Shown: positions 28,764-38,496 of the stretch, one piece after another
Numbering within the stretch: the first letter of the stretch is position 1
Layout of the letters: each line of letters starts with the position of its first letter
Assembly: GCF_030227115.1 (NCBI RefSeq)
Contig: NZ_JASSUA010000001.1
Location: forward strand, 2,728,001 to 2,792,000
Length of the DNA stretch: 64,000 nucleotides
Direction of reading: 5' to 3'
DNA from: Marinobacter sp. SS13-12
GTDB lineage: Bacteria; Pseudomonadota; Gammaproteobacteria; Pseudomonadales; Oleiphilaceae
Notes under the pieces: generated by a model
The model's database searches: none
What the model saw: only the letters and a program-made list of their open reading frames with translations
Told to the model about the DNA's origin: nothing
Program-made: the position numbers and the translations under genes

Positions 28764-30416
28764 TCACATATTCGGATAATTCGGACCACCGCCGCCTTCC
28801 GGCGTTACCCAGGTAATATTCTGGGCCGGGTCCTTGATGTCGCAGGTCTTACAGTGCACGCAGTTCTGGGCGTTGATCTGGAACTTCTTGCCACTGCCAT
28901 CCTCTGCATCAACCACCTCATACACACCTGCCGGGCAGTAGCGCTGCGCGGGTTCGTTGTACTTCGGCAGATTCTCCTTGATCGGGATCTCAGGGTCCGA
29001 CAGCTTCAGGTGAATCGGCTGATCTTCCTCGTGGTTGGTGTTGGAAATGAACACCGAGGACAGCTTGTCGAAGGTCAGTTTGTTATCCGGCTTGGGATAA
29101 GCAATCTTCTTCGCCTGGTCAGCTGGCTTCAGGGTTGCATAATCTGGCGTAGTGTCGTGGAAAGTAAACGGCAGGCTGCCCCGCAGTATATTCTGCTCGA
29201 AATAGGCAATACCACCACCCACGATGTTGCCGAACTTGTGCATCGCCGGACCAAAGTTGCGCTCGTCGTACAACTCTTTATACAGCCAGCTGTCCTTGAA
29301 GCGTTCCTCAAAGCTGGTGATTTCCTCACCGCTCTTGCCATCCTTCAGAGCCTCGAACACAGCTTCTGCGCCCAGGATGCCGGACTTCATGGCAGTGTGA
29401 GAGCCCTTGATCTTGGAGCTGTTCAGCGTGCCGGCGTCGCAGCCCAGCAGCAGGCCGCCGGGGAAGCTCATCTTCGGCAGGGAGTTGAAGCCACCCTTGG
29501 TGATGGCGCGGGCGCCATAGGCTACTCGCTTGCCGCCTTCCAGGTGCTTCTTGATCTCCGGGTGCAGCTTCAGGCGCTGGAACTCATCGAACGGGCTCAG
29601 GTGCGGGTTGCTATATGACAGGTCGGCGATCAGACCAACGTAAACCTGCCCACTCTCCAGGTGATAGAGGAAAGAACCGCCGGTGGAGCCGGATTCATTC
29701 AGCGGCCAGCCGGTGGTGTGGATAACCAGGCCGGGCTCGTGTTTGGCCGGGTCGATGTCCCACAGTTCCTTGATACCGATGCCGTAGTGTTGCGGGTCCT
29801 TGCCTTCGTCCAGCTTGAAATCCTGGATCAGGCGTTTGCCCAGGTGGCCACGGCAACCTTCGGTAAACAGGGTGTACTTGGCGCGCAGTTCCATACCCGG
29901 CATGTAGCCGTCTTTTTCGGAGCCGTCACGGGCTACGCCCATATCGCCAGTGATGATGCCCTTGACCTGACCATCTTCAACGATGGTTTCAGAGGCGGCA
30001 AAACCGGGATAGACCTCAACACCCAGGCCTTCAGCCTGTTCGGCAAGCCAGCGGCACAGGTTACCCAGGCTGATGATGTAGTTGCCGTGGTTGTGCATGT
30101 TCTTGGGCACAAAGGCATTGGGGATCTTGCTGGCGTTTTCCTGGTTCTTCAGCAGGAAAATGTCATCCCGCGTGACCGGCGTGTTCAGCGGTGCGCCTTT
30201 GTCTTTCCAGTCAGGGAACAGTTCGTTGAGGGCAGTGGGCTCAAACACCGTGCCCGCCAGAATATGAGCCCCGATCTCGGAACCTTTCTCAACGACACAG
30301 ACGGTCAGTTCCTGTTCGGCTTCCTGGGCCATCTGCATGACGCGACAGGCTGCCGAGAGGCCAGCTGGGCCACCGCCGACGATCAGAACATCAAATTCCA
30401 TCGATTCGCGTTCCAC
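28764..30416 (-). CDS. Electron transfer flavoprotein-ubiquinone oxidoreductase
   Basis: Passes electrons from ETF, reduced by acyl-CoA and other dehydrogenases, to ubiquinone at the membrane. The 550-residue protein has the FAD motif VLIVGGGPAGLSAAC near the N-terminus, the quinone-binding and membrane-associated middle (GGFNSLPKMSFPGGLLLGCDAG) and a C-terminal 4Fe-4S site (YCPAGVYE, NCVHCKTCDIKDP). Length fits the family. The GTG at 30416 has AGGAG 6 bases upstream; an ATG at 30401 is possible. It is divergent from etfBA, with a PsrA-like palindrome between them. Confidence 0.96.
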   Translation of the reverse strand: MERESMEFDVLIVGGGPAGLSAACRVMQMAQEAEQELTVCVVEKGSEIGAHILAGTVFEPTALNELFPDWKDKGAPLNTPVTRDDIFLLKNQENASKIPNAFVPKNMHNHGNYIISLGNLCRWLAEQAEGLGVEVYPGFAASETIVEDGQVKGIITGDMGVARDGSEKDGYMPGMELRAKYTLFTEGCRGHLGKRLIQDFKLDEGKDPQHYGIGIKELWDIDPAKHEPGLVIHTTGWPLNESGSTGGSFLYHLESGQVYVGLIADLSYSNPHLSPFDEFQRLKLHPEIKKHLEGGKRVAYGARAITKGGFNSLPKMSFPGGLLLGCDAGTLNSSKIKGSHTAMKSGILGAEAVFEALKDGKSGEEITSFEERFKDSWLYKELYDERNFGPAMHKFGNIVGGGIAYFEQNILRGSLPFTFHDTTPDYATLKPADQAKKIAYPKPDNKLTFDKLSSVFISNTNHEEDQPIHLKLSDPEIPIKENLPKYNEPAQRYCPAGVYEVVDAEDGSGKKFQINAQNCVHCKTCDIKDPAQNITWVTPEGGGGPNYPNM

Positions 30417-30832
30417 GTTGGTCTCCTCATCTTTATTGGTAATGCCAACAGGCAATTTCTCAGGGGCGTCATCATACCGGTAAAACGTTGTGTAGACGAC
30501 TCCCTCAAAGCGAAAGCCCCTGTTCTGTTAACTGAAAGGATACCGCAATTGAATAATCAAACAAACGTTTGTTTGAAATTTGGGCTTACCTTTGGCATTG
30601 TTAAATGGCGCTGGGCTAAAATGTGTTTTTTGAGTCATTTTTTAGTATCGTCTCACGCTCAGGTGGAGTCAACTGGTGTGCATTGGCCGCGAGCGCGGCT
30701 GTTTAACGTCCAGTGGGGCTATTGACCCCGATGCCCTTTGCCTGCAGTATTATGACGCCCTTACAGACAGCAGGCCCCGCAAGCATGTGCTGTTCTCAAA
30801 TGTAAACTCATCGTATGAAGAACGAGGAATCT
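30417..30832. other. Divergent control region of ETF-QO and etfBA
   Basis: About 415 bases with no credible gene. It contains the palindrome at 30557-30576. On the minus strand TTGTTT, which overlaps the palindrome, and TATCCT 16 bases further are a possible ETF-QO promoter. Repression by a protein bound there would be direct. On the etfB side I see TATTAT upstream of the gene but no -35 at good spacing. Confidence 0.5.
30557..30576. promoter_or_regulatory. PsrA-type operator
   Basis: TCAAACAAACGTTTGTTTGA is a perfect 20-bp palindrome. It contains CAAAC-N4-GTTTG, the form recognised by the fatty-acid-responsive repressor PsrA of Pseudomonas, whose known targets include the ETF and ETF-QO genes. 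Position between these very genes supports the call. PsrA itself is not encoded in the window. Confidence 0.75.
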
Positions 30833-31582
30833 ATGAAGGTTCTGGTCGCCGTAAAACGAGTTATCGACTACAACGTGAAGGTGCGCGTCAAGCCGGACAA
30901 CACCGGCGTTGATCTCGCCAACGTCAAAATGGCAATGAACCCATTCTGCGAAATCGCTGTTGAAGAAGCGGTTCGCCTGAAAGAGAAGGGTGTTGCCAGC
31001 GAAATCGTGGTGGTATCCATCGGCCCGAAGGCCTGCCAGGAGCAAATCCGTACCGCTCTGGCTCTGGGTGCTGACCGTGGTATCCACATCGAAACCGACG
31101 AAGAGGTTCAGTCTCTCGAAGCGGCGAAGCTGCTCAAGAGCGTTGTTGAGAAGGAAGAGCCCAAGCTGGTCATTCTCGGCAAACAGTCCATCGATTCCGA
31201 CAACAACCAGACTGGCCAGATGCTGGCCGCGCTGACTGGTATGGGGCAGGGTACGTTTGCCTCTGAAGTGGTTGTTGAAGGCGACAAGGTTAACGTAACC
31301 CGTGAAGTCGACGGCGGCCTGATGACCGTTGCGCTGAACCTGCCTGCGGTTGTTACCACGGACCTTCGCCTGAACGAGCCGCGTTACGCTTCTCTGCCAA
31401 ACATCATGAAGGCCAAGAAGAAGCCGCTGGACAACATGAGCCCGGCTGACCTGGGTGTTGAGCTTGCTCCGCGTCTTTCTACCCTGAAGGTAGAGGCCCC
31501 GGCCTCTCGCCAGGCAGGCGTGAAGGTTGCTGATGTAGCTGAGCTGGTCGACAAACTGAAGAACGAAGCGAAGGTGATCTAA
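30833..31582 (+). CDS. etfB: Electron transfer flavoprotein subunit beta
   Basis: The AMP-binding small subunit of ETF. The 249-residue protein starts [20 protein letters not shown] and contains the ETF-beta signature region [30 protein letters not shown] (here in part [15 protein letters not shown]). GAGG lies ahead of the ATG at 30833. Its stop is immediately followed by the etfA ATG. Together with ETF-QO it forms the electron exit path for beta-oxidation. Confidence 0.96.
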   Translation: MKVLVAVKRVIDYNVKVRVKPDNTGVDLANVKMAMNPFCEIAVEEAVRLKEKGVASEIVVVSIGPKACQEQIRTALALGADRGIHIETDEEVQSLEAAKLLKSVVEKEEPKLVILGKQSIDSDNNQTGQMLAALTGMGQGTFASEVVVEGDKVNVTREVDGGLMTVALNLPAVVTTDLRLNEPRYASLPNIMKAKKKPLDNMSPADLGVELAPRLSTLKVEAPASRQAGVKVADVAELVDKLKNEAKVI

Positions 31583-32524
31583 ATGAGCATCCTTGTAATT
31601 GCTGAACATGACAACAGCGAGCTGAAGCAGGCAACCCTGAACGTTCTGGCTGCTGCCAAAGCCATCGGTGGCGACATCGACGTACTGGTTGCCGGCGAGA
31701 ACTGCGGAGCGGTAGGCGAAGCAGCGGCGAAAGCCGAAGGCGTTAGCAAGGTACTGGTCGCCGACAACGCCGTGTATGGCCACTTTCTGGGTGAGAACCT
31801 GGGTGAGCTGGTTGCCGAGGTAGGCAAAGGTTACAGCCATATCCTGGCCGCCGCTGGTACCGTTGGCAAGGATTTCATGCCGCGCGTTGCCGCGCTGCTG
31901 GACGTTGCCCAGGTGTCCGACATCATGCGTGTGGAGTCCGAAGACACCTTCGTTCGCCCGATCTACGCCGGTAACGCCATTGCCACCGTCAAATCCACTG
32001 ACAGCATCAAGGTGATCACGGTTCGTCCGACTGCCTTTGATCCGGTTGCCGGTGAAGGCGGTTCTGCGACAGTTGAAACCCTGGATGTTGTTAAAGACGC
32101 CGGCCTGTCCCAGTTCGTCAACGAAGAGCTGGCCAAGTCTGACCGTCCGGATCTGGCAAGCGCCGGTATCGTGGTTTCCGGTGGTCGTGGCATGCAGAAC
32201 GGCGAGAACTTCAAGATGCTGGAGCAGATTGCCGATCTGATGGGTGCTGCTGTTGGCGCTTCACGTGCTGCGGTAGACGCCGGCTTCGTGCCCAACGACA
32301 TGCAGGTCGGTCAGACCGGCAAGATCGTTGCACCACAGCTGTACATCGCCGTTGGTATTTCCGGTGCCATCCAGCACCTGGCGGGCATGTCTGACTCCAA
32401 GGTGATCGTTGCGATCAACAAGGACGAGGAAGCGCCGATTTTCCAGGTAGCGGATTATGGCCTGGTCGCGGACTTGTTCGAAGCGGTTCCGCAGCTTGAA
32501 GAAGAGTTGAAGAAAGTTCTCTAA
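31583..32524 (+). CDS. etfA: Electron transfer flavoprotein subunit alpha
   Basis: The FAD-binding large subunit of ETF. The 313 residues have an N-terminal alpha/beta domain shared with EtfB and a C-terminal FAD domain with [37 protein letters not shown] and [15 protein letters not shown]. The start is adjacent to the etfB stop. A strong terminator follows. Confidence 0.96.
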   Translation: MSILVIAEHDNSELKQATLNVLAAAKAIGGDIDVLVAGENCGAVGEAAAKAEGVSKVLVADNAVYGHFLGENLGELVAEVGKGYSHILAAAGTVGKDFMPRVAALLDVAQVSDIMRVESEDTFVRPIYAGNAIATVKSTDSIKVITVRPTAFDPVAGEGGSATVETLDVVKDAGLSQFVNEELAKSDRPDLASAGIVVSGGRGMQNGENFKMLEQIADLMGAAVGASRAAVDAGFVPNDMQVGQTGKIVAPQLYIAVGISGAIQHLAGMSDSKVIVAINKDEEAPIFQVADYGLVADLFEAVPQLEEELKKVL

Positions 32525-32537
32525 CTTTCTGATTTCT

Positions 32538-32566
32538 AAAAAAGGCACCTGAGGGTGCCTTTTTTT
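32538..32566. terminator. Bidirectional terminator after etfA
   Basis: A6-GGCACC, loop TGAG, GGTGCC-T7 lies 13 bases after the etfA stop and 12 bases from the end of the convergent next gene. U-tracts occur on both strands. Confidence 0.88.
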
Positions 32567-32578
32567 ATAGGCTTGAAC

Positions 32579-33040
32579 TTATTTATCTTTCAGGTTTTTC
32601 CGTTCAGTCAGTTTCTTCTCTTTCTTACCAATAAACAGCGAATCCGCCAGGATATGCAGGGCCTTGTTGGTGGTATGAACCGTGCGATAGATCCTGTCAC
32701 TGGTCTGATCGTGGCTCCGCCGTGCCCGCCGAGCGTTTTCCCGTAGTTCCTCACTGGTTGAGAAGCGGTCGATGAGGCTGAAGGTGGTTGTGGTTATAGT
32801 CCTGTGTACTTTCTCCACGGCACTGGTGCCGTTCTTGACGGTTTCTTCCAGAAGCCGGGCGCGATTGCGGGTTTCCATCAGGTCCATGCGGCTTTTTTGC
32901 AGGTGGTTGTGGGCTGAAATCTGTTTTGCTCTGAGCACTCTGAGGTCATGAGTGTTACGGGCGTGCTGCCTGATGGCAAAAACGACGAGCCCGGTAGTGA
33001 CGGCAGTAGCAAGCAGGCTGAGCAGGGTGGTTGCGTCCAT
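32579..33040 (-). CDS. Hypothetical membrane-anchored coiled-coil protein
   Basis: A 153-residue protein with one N-terminal transmembrane helix (about residues 5-24), then a long charged helical stretch (RNRARLLEETVKNGTSAVEKV) likely to form a coiled coil, and a lysine-rich tail. No family is recognised. It follows another small membrane protein gene by 18 bases; the two probably form one transcript. Confidence 0.65.
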   Translation of the reverse strand: MDATTLLSLLATAVTTGLVVFAIRQHARNTHDLRVLRAKQISAHNHLQKSRMDLMETRNRARLLEETVKNGTSAVEKVHRTITTTTFSLIDRFSTSEELRENARRARRSHDQTSDRIYRTVHTTNKALHILADSLFIGKKEKKLTERKNLKDK

Positions 33041-33058
33041 AGCGGCTCCTGGTGGCTC

Positions 33059-33388
33059 TTATCGGTATTCCAGCTTCATTTCCACGTCGATTTCCCGTTC
33101 CGCCAGTTCGATTTCCAGCTCCTTCATCACTTCCTGGTAAACCAGCCGTTGCACCATGACAGGAAGACGATCGGCCAGCATGCGGGCCGATTTGGATTCC
33201 CGTTTCGCCAGGGCAATCGGATCCCGCACCCGGAGCGTAAGTAACATTTCCGGATCCCGTGTATTATCAGGGCCATAGCTCTCGGCGAGCGCCTCCGTGA
33301 TGACTTTTTGCTGACGGTGCACTCGCCAGAACAGCCAGCCGCTGACAATGGCGAGTATGAGGCTCAGTACCAGAAGCAGGGTGTTCAA
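33059..33388 (-). CDS. Hypothetical small single-pass membrane protein
   Basis: A 109-residue protein with an N-terminal transmembrane helix (about residues 3-22) followed by a mixed-charge helical domain (LTLRVRDPIALAKRESKSAR, MVQRLVYQEVMKELEIELAE). No family is recognised. It is the first gene of a two-gene unit with the coiled-coil protein downstream. Confidence 0.65.
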   Translation of the reverse strand: MNTLLLVLSLILAIVSGWLFWRVHRQQKVITEALAESYGPDNTRDPEMLLTLRVRDPIALAKRESKSARMLADRLPVMVQRLVYQEVMKELEIELAEREIDVEMKLEYR

Positions 33389-33514
33389 TGGGGTAACCTC
33401 CGGGGTTCGGGTAAATCAATTCTGACAGAGTGTGCCGTATCGACCCGTTAAATCGATTGGCCGGTGCGACGTTTTTGTCGTAATTTCCAGGGAAACAATC
33501 GTAAGGATAATGAC

Positions 33515-33940
33515 ATGATCTGGTTAAAAGCGTTCGTCAGTGGCTTTCTTGCAACACTGATTTTTCACCAGGGGCTGCTTGCCCTGTTTTACTTCGTAGG
33601 CATGGTGCCAGCCGAGCCGTTCAATCTGAACCCGGTACCACCCCTGGGAGTGCCTGCTGTGGTTTCGTTGGCATTCTTTGGCGGGCTTTGGGGCCTGGTG
33701 CTCTGGGCCATTCTCGGGCGCCTGAATGGCTTTAAGTTCTGGTTGGGTAATGTAATAGTAGGCGCCATCGGACCAACCGCCGTCGCGATGCTGGTTGTCT
33801 TCCCCCTCAAGGGTCTTGCGGTGTCTGCCCAGACCTGGGTCGGAGGCCTGATACTTAACGGCTTCTGGGGGCTGGGCGTTGCACTTTTCCTGGTACTGAT
33901 GGGCGCGAAGACTGCCCGGTCCGGCGCTGGCAATTCATAA
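33515..33940 (+). CDS. Hypothetical integral membrane protein
   Basis: A 141-residue protein with four predicted transmembrane helices (starting WLKAFVSGFLATLIFHQGLLAL) and no polar domain. It looks like a small conserved membrane protein found in Marinobacter-type genomes, without known function. AAGGAT lies 7 bases before the ATG at 33515; a longer frame to 33464 adds a basic stretch without support. It precedes the next gene by 27 bases. Confidence 0.75.
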   Translation: MIWLKAFVSGFLATLIFHQGLLALFYFVGMVPAEPFNLNPVPPLGVPAVVSLAFFGGLWGLVLWAILGRLNGFKFWLGNVIVGAIGPTAVAMLVVFPLKGLAVSAQTWVGGLILNGFWGLGVALFLVLMGAKTARSGAGNS

Positions 33941-33967
33941 CGGATATTGACGGATTAAGGACAACCA

Positions 33968-35209
33968 ATGAGCACAAAGACTGACACCACTTACGATATC
34001 GTGGTATTCGGTGCCACCAGTTTCGTGGGGCAAATTCTGACGAATTACCTGTTTGAATCCTATGGCGTTGGCAAGGACGTTCGCTGGGCCATTGCCGGGC
34101 GTTCCGAGAGCAAACTGAGCACCCTGAAACAGAGCCTGGGCAAAGGGGCAGGAAACCTGCCAATGATCGTTGCGGATGCCAGCGACGAAAGCGCGCTCAA
34201 AGCCATGTGCGATCAGACCCGCGTGGTGATTTCAACGGTGGGCCCGTATGCCCTGTATGGCGAGCCGCTGGTGAAAACCTGCGCTGAGACCGGCACCGAT
34301 TACTGTGACCTCACCGGTGAGGTTCAGTGGATCCGCAAAATGGTGGAAACCTACGAGGAGACAGCCAAGGCTTCTGGCGCTCGCATCGTCCACTGTTGTG
34401 GCTTCGACTCCATTCCGTCCGACATGGGCGTCTGGTTCCTGCAGGAACAGTCGGAGGCGACCTTTGGCACGCCTTGCCAGGATGTTCGCATGCGGGTAAA
34501 GGTTGCCAAGGGTGAGTTCTCGGGCGGCACTGTAGCCAGCATGATGAACGTGGCCAAAGAAGCTGCAGCGGACCCGAAATTGCGCAAGGAGCTGGCAAAT
34601 CCATTCTCTATCTGCCCACCGGATCATCGCTCCAGTACCCGTCAGCCCAGCCTGAAAGGGGCGGAGTTCGACAAGGATTTCAATGTCTGGCTGGCGCCGT
34701 TCGTAATGGGGGCCATCAATACACGGGTTGTTCATCGCTCCAACGCCTTGCAGAACGCCCGTTATGGCAAAGAGTTCACGTACGACGAAGCCATGATGAC
34801 AGGGCGGGGCATGAAGGGCCGCCTTGCAGCCTACGGTATCACCGGCGCTCTGGGCGGATTCTTCACTGCGTCCGCGTTCAGGCCGTCGCGCTGGGTGGTG
34901 GAGAAATTTGTGCCTAAACCGGGTGAGGGCCCAAGCCCCGAAGCCCAGAAAAACGGTTTCTATGATCTGCGCTTCGTGGGTAAAACGGCCGACGGCAAGA
35001 CCATCAAGACCAAGGTGACCGGTGATCGCGACCCGGGTTACGGCTCCACCGGCAAGATGCTGGGTGAAGCCGGAATGTGCCTTGCGTTTGATGTTGAAGG
35101 TGACAAGCAGGGTGGTTTCTGGACACCATCGTCACTGCTGGATGGCAAACTCTTCGAGCGTCTGACCACCAAGGCCGGCCTGACGTTCGAGGTACTGGAA
35201 ACCAGCTGA
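33968..35209 (+). CDS. Saccharopine dehydrogenase-like / trans-acting enoyl reductase family protein
   Basis: A 413-residue NAD(P)-binding protein. The N-terminal Rossmann motif is IVVFGATSFVGQILTNYL, followed by VVISTVGPYALYGEPLVKTC and DLTGEVQWI, the signature of this family in bacteria, mycobacteria and eukaryotes (SCCPDH-like). Mycobacterial relatives act as trans enoyl reductases in lipid synthesis. The substrate here is unknown. GGA of TAAGGACAACCA precedes the ATG. It converges on cydC with an 7-base gap. Confidence 0.85.
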   Translation: MSTKTDTTYDIVVFGATSFVGQILTNYLFESYGVGKDVRWAIAGRSESKLSTLKQSLGKGAGNLPMIVADASDESALKAMCDQTRVVISTVGPYALYGEPLVKTCAETGTDYCDLTGEVQWIRKMVETYEETAKASGARIVHCCGFDSIPSDMGVWFLQEQSEATFGTPCQDVRMRVKVAKGEFSGGTVASMMNVAKEAAADPKLRKELANPFSICPPDHRSSTRQPSLKGAEFDKDFNVWLAPFVMGAINTRVVHRSNALQNARYGKEFTYDEAMMTGRGMKGRLAAYGITGALGGFFTASAFRPSRWVVEKFVPKPGEGPSPEAQKNGFYDLRFVGKTADGKTIKTKVTGDRDPGYGSTGKMLGEAGMCLAFDVEGDKQGGFWTPSSLLDGKLFERLTTKAGLTFEVLETS

Positions 35210-35216
35210 ACCGGCA

Positions 35217-36833
35217 TCAGCTGAGCCGGATGGTGCGGTCGGAGGCGGGTAGAGCCTCCGGCGCGTGCCCCAGCGCGATAACCGTTTTCCCTGACAGCCA
35301 CTGCTTCATCCCGGCTGCAATCCTGTCCCTCGTGGCCGCATCTACGCCAGTAAACGGCTCGTCCAGAATCACCAGTGGTGCCTCGTTCAGTAGTACTCGC
35401 GCCAGAACAATTCGCCGGGCTTCCCCCCCTGAAAGCTGACTGCCCATCGAACCAAGCCAGGTGTTGAGCTGTGCCGGTTCGTGAGTGAAGCGATCTGCCA
35501 TTTCCACCAGGTTCAGAATCCGCCAGAGTTCCGCATCAGAGGCATCCGGCCTGCCAATCAGCAGGTTCGCTTTCAGTGTGTCCTCGAACAGCACAGTCTG
35601 TTGCGTAAGATACGCTGGTGGCCGGCGGCGAGCGCGGCCCGAGGCAGGTTTCTCGAGGCCGGCCATGACCTCGGCCAGCGATGATTTTCCGGCACCGGAA
35701 CCGCCAATAATGTTGACCCATTCACCGGCCAGTACCGAGAGATCGAAACGGCTGAGTACCGGAGAGTGATCTCCAAACCGGATGGTCACCTGTTCCAGTT
35801 CCAGCGCATGGCGATCGTCTACCGGACATTGACCGGGCTCGGTTGCGCTGGAAGATTCTGCCGAACAGTCACGGTTCAGCCTGGCCGCAGAGGCAAGCGT
35901 TCCGCCCAGCCTGGCAAAGGCATCCGGAAGTACAGAATAGATCTCCAGCAGCCCCAGAAGAGCCACTGGCAGCAACACCACCACCGGCCCGGTAACAGTG
36001 CCCTGCTGGAACAGATCAAGCCCCATCCACAGAGCCAGAACAACAGCCAGGTTCACCATTACCTGCGCCAGCCCCAGGTTCCAGCCGGAGCGAGTATCAG
36101 CCCGGGAGTCACTGCGGGCAATCTGGTCAGCCTGGCGCAGGCAAAGGGCGGCGTGTTTGCCGGTGCGGCCTGCCGCCGTCAGTTCGGCAAAGCCTTCGAT
36201 GTGCTCGATCACGTCAGTCCGCACTCGTTCGCGAACGTCGGTTTGCCGGTAAACCAGATGGCGGGTGCGCAGGTAAACCACAACCGTCGCCACCAGAAAC
36301 GCCGGCAACAGTGTGATCACCAGGGCTATGGCGATATCCCGGCTATAGAACACACCGGCAACGACTACCAGTATGACGGTTACCAGCGCCGCAAGGGCCG
36401 CAGGCGCTATCAGGCGAAGGTACAGAGTATCCAGGGCATCGACGTCATTGGTAAGCCGTGACAGCCACTGAGGGCCCTGTAAGGTGTTCCTGCGGTGTCG
36501 TGCGGAGAGACAAAGCCGCTCAAACAGGGCCACCCGGATATCCGTCAACAGGCGCAGCACGGTATCGTGGTTATAAACCCGCTCGGCATAACGGGCAACC
36601 GTGCGAGCCACTGCAAAGAAGCGTATGCCGCCACCGGGAACATACAGGTTGAGCGACGCCTGTACTCCGGCCGCCAGCAACAGGCCGGTGAGGGCGGTGG
36701 CGGTAATAAACCACCCTGACAACGCCAGCAGCCCCATACCTGACAGCAAGGTAGCCAATATCAGCAATCCGCCTGTCACCAGTCGGCCCGGACGCCGGAT
36801 GATCAGGGCCAGCCAGGGCCACAGCTCACGCAT
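35217..36833 (-). CDS. cydC: Heterodimeric ABC exporter CydC
   Basis: One half of the CydDC exporter, which moves thiols or heme and is required to assemble bd-type oxidases. The 538 residues have six N-terminal membrane helices and a C-terminal ATPase with Walker A GGSGAGKSS, signature LSGGEARR and Walker B LVILDEPF. It begins 8 bases before the cydD stop. A short low-complexity linker (CSAESSSATEPGQ) separates the two domains. Confidence 0.93.
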   Translation of the reverse strand: MRELWPWLALIIRRPGRLVTGGLLILATLLSGMGLLALSGWFITATALTGLLLAAGVQASLNLYVPGGGIRFFAVARTVARYAERVYNHDTVLRLLTDIRVALFERLCLSARHRRNTLQGPQWLSRLTNDVDALDTLYLRLIAPAALAALVTVILVVVAGVFYSRDIAIALVITLLPAFLVATVVVYLRTRHLVYRQTDVRERVRTDVIEHIEGFAELTAAGRTGKHAALCLRQADQIARSDSRADTRSGWNLGLAQVMVNLAVVLALWMGLDLFQQGTVTGPVVVLLPVALLGLLEIYSVLPDAFARLGGTLASAARLNRDCSAESSSATEPGQCPVDDRHALELEQVTIRFGDHSPVLSRFDLSVLAGEWVNIIGGSGAGKSSLAEVMAGLEKPASGRARRRPPAYLTQQTVLFEDTLKANLLIGRPDASDAELWRILNLVEMADRFTHEPAQLNTWLGSMGSQLSGGEARRIVLARVLLNEAPLVILDEPFTGVDAATRDRIAAGMKQWLSGKTVIALGHAPEALPASDRTIRLS

Positions 36834-38496
36834 CGTGCACGCCTCCCCCGGTTACCAGCAAGGTGCGGTTCGCCAGGGTGAGCAGGGCCTGATGATGGGT
36901 GGCAAAGATCAGCGTTTTACCCGCCAGTGCCAGTTTGTGGAGCGCTTCAAGAATGTAGATCTCACTATCGCTGTCCAGGCCTGCTGTGGGCTCGTCGAGC
37001 AGAATCAGGTCATAATTGGCAACAAATACGCGCGCCAGGCTCAGCCTGCGTGCCTGGCCGCCGGAGAGGCCCTGGCCATCCTCGGTGATTCGGCTGTAGA
37101 TGCCCCGTTCCCGGCTGTTGAGCAGGCCCCCGAGGCCAACCTGGCGTAAGGCGGTTTCTATGGCAATGTCGGTGGCGTCCGGGGTTGTCAGCCGAAGGTT
37201 GTCCGCCCAGGTACCGTGCACCAGAAACGGAGACTGCCCGAGCCACCCGAAAGACTGTTCCCCGGGCGCGGCCCCGAAGACCGTTATGCGGCCCTGGTCC
37301 GGTTGCATATAGCCTGCCACCAGGTACAGCAAGGACGACTTGCCACCCCCGGAAGGGCCGGTGAGCGCGATCACTTCGCCTTTTTGGATCTCCAGCGACA
37401 CCTGATCCAGTATCGGACGCCCGGTATCGTAGGCGAGAGTCAGATCCCGCGCGGTAATCGCATCTGGCGATTGTGGATGAGGGGTGCTTTGCGCCGGGGC
37501 CCTGGGTTCATCAACCCCATAAAGCCTTTCTACAATCTCCGCACCAGCGCCCATGGCCGCTGCACGGTCGTGATAGTGCTGGGATAACAGGCGCAACGGC
37601 TGGAAGAACTCCGGTGCCAGTAACAACACCAGCAAACCCGAGAACAGCGTGAGGTCTTCCGCTGGCCCGTAGGTGATATAGCCCAACAGGCCAAAGCCGA
37701 TATAAATGGCCACGACGGCGATGGCGACCGAAGCAAAGAACTCAAGTACCGCTGAGGACAGAAAAGCAATCCTCAGGGTTTTCATGGTGACGCGGCGATA
37801 ATCGTCGGAGCGTTTACGCAAGGTTTCTGCTGCCGGGTCCGTCTGACCGAATAACTGCAAGGTTGTCAGCCCCCGAACCTTGTCCAGGAACTGACCCGAC
37901 AGCCGGCCGATGGTCTGGAAATGCTGTTGGTTAAGCTTTTCGGCACCCATGCCCACCAGCGCCATGAACAAGGGAATGAGGGGAGCAGACAGCATCAGGA
38001 ACACCCCCGCGAGCCAGTCCAGCGAGAATACCACCACCAGAACCAGTAACGGCACGATCACAGCCAGAATCATCTGGGGCAGGAAGCGGGCGAAGTAGCC
38101 ATGGAGGGCGTCGGTATGGTCGAGCCACTCACGAGCCAGGGTGCCCGCCGAAATCTGGCCGATGGCAACAGGTCCGGCTTTTTGCCAGCTGCGATTGATC
38201 TGGTGGCGCACCTCACTGCGCACCTTACGGCTGCAACGTGCCGCAAACCGGGCCTGAAGTCCCTGAGCAATGCCTCTGATCAGGATTGCGGCAACAGCGC
38301 CAGTGAACAACAGGGAGAGCTCTTCAACGGGCACCTTCGCAGCGATGCCCTGGTGGACAATTGCTGCGAGGAAAGCCATTTGCGCAATGGTAGCAATGCC
38401 TGCTACCACGCCCGCCGATACCGTCGCCAGTATCAGCGGGCGGCCATGGGCAGCAAGCCCCTCCAGCCAGCTACGGGCAGTGACCGGCTCTGTCAC
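36826..38496 (-). CDS. cydD: Heterodimeric ABC exporter CydD
   Basis: Partner of CydC in cytochrome bd maturation. The 556 residues comprise a six-helix membrane domain and an ATPase with Walker A TGPSGGGKSS, signature LSGGQARRLSLAR and Walker B LILLDEPTAGLD. It starts with GTG directly after the cioB stop, leaving no room for a small CydX-type subunit at the usual place. It forms one operon with the oxidase genes. Confidence 0.93.
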   Translation of the reverse strand: MTEPVTARSWLEGLAAHGRPLILATVSAGVVAGIATIAQMAFLAAIVHQGIAAKVPVEELSLLFTGAVAAILIRGIAQGLQARFAARCSRKVRSEVRHQINRSWQKAGPVAIGQISAGTLAREWLDHTDALHGYFARFLPQMILAVIVPLLVLVVVFSLDWLAGVFLMLSAPLIPLFMALVGMGAEKLNQQHFQTIGRLSGQFLDKVRGLTTLQLFGQTDPAAETLRKRSDDYRRVTMKTLRIAFLSSAVLEFFASVAIAVVAIYIGFGLLGYITYGPAEDLTLFSGLLVLLLAPEFFQPLRLLSQHYHDRAAAMGAGAEIVERLYGVDEPRAPAQSTPHPQSPDAITARDLTLAYDTGRPILDQVSLEIQKGEVIALTGPSGGGKSSLLYLVAGYMQPDQGRITVFGAAPGEQSFGWLGQSPFLVHGTWADNLRLTTPDATDIAIETALRQVGLGGLLNSRERGIYSRITEDGQGLSGGQARRLSLARVFVANYDLILLDEPTAGLDSDSEIYILEALHKLALAGKTLIFATHHQALLTLANRTLLVTGGGVHDA

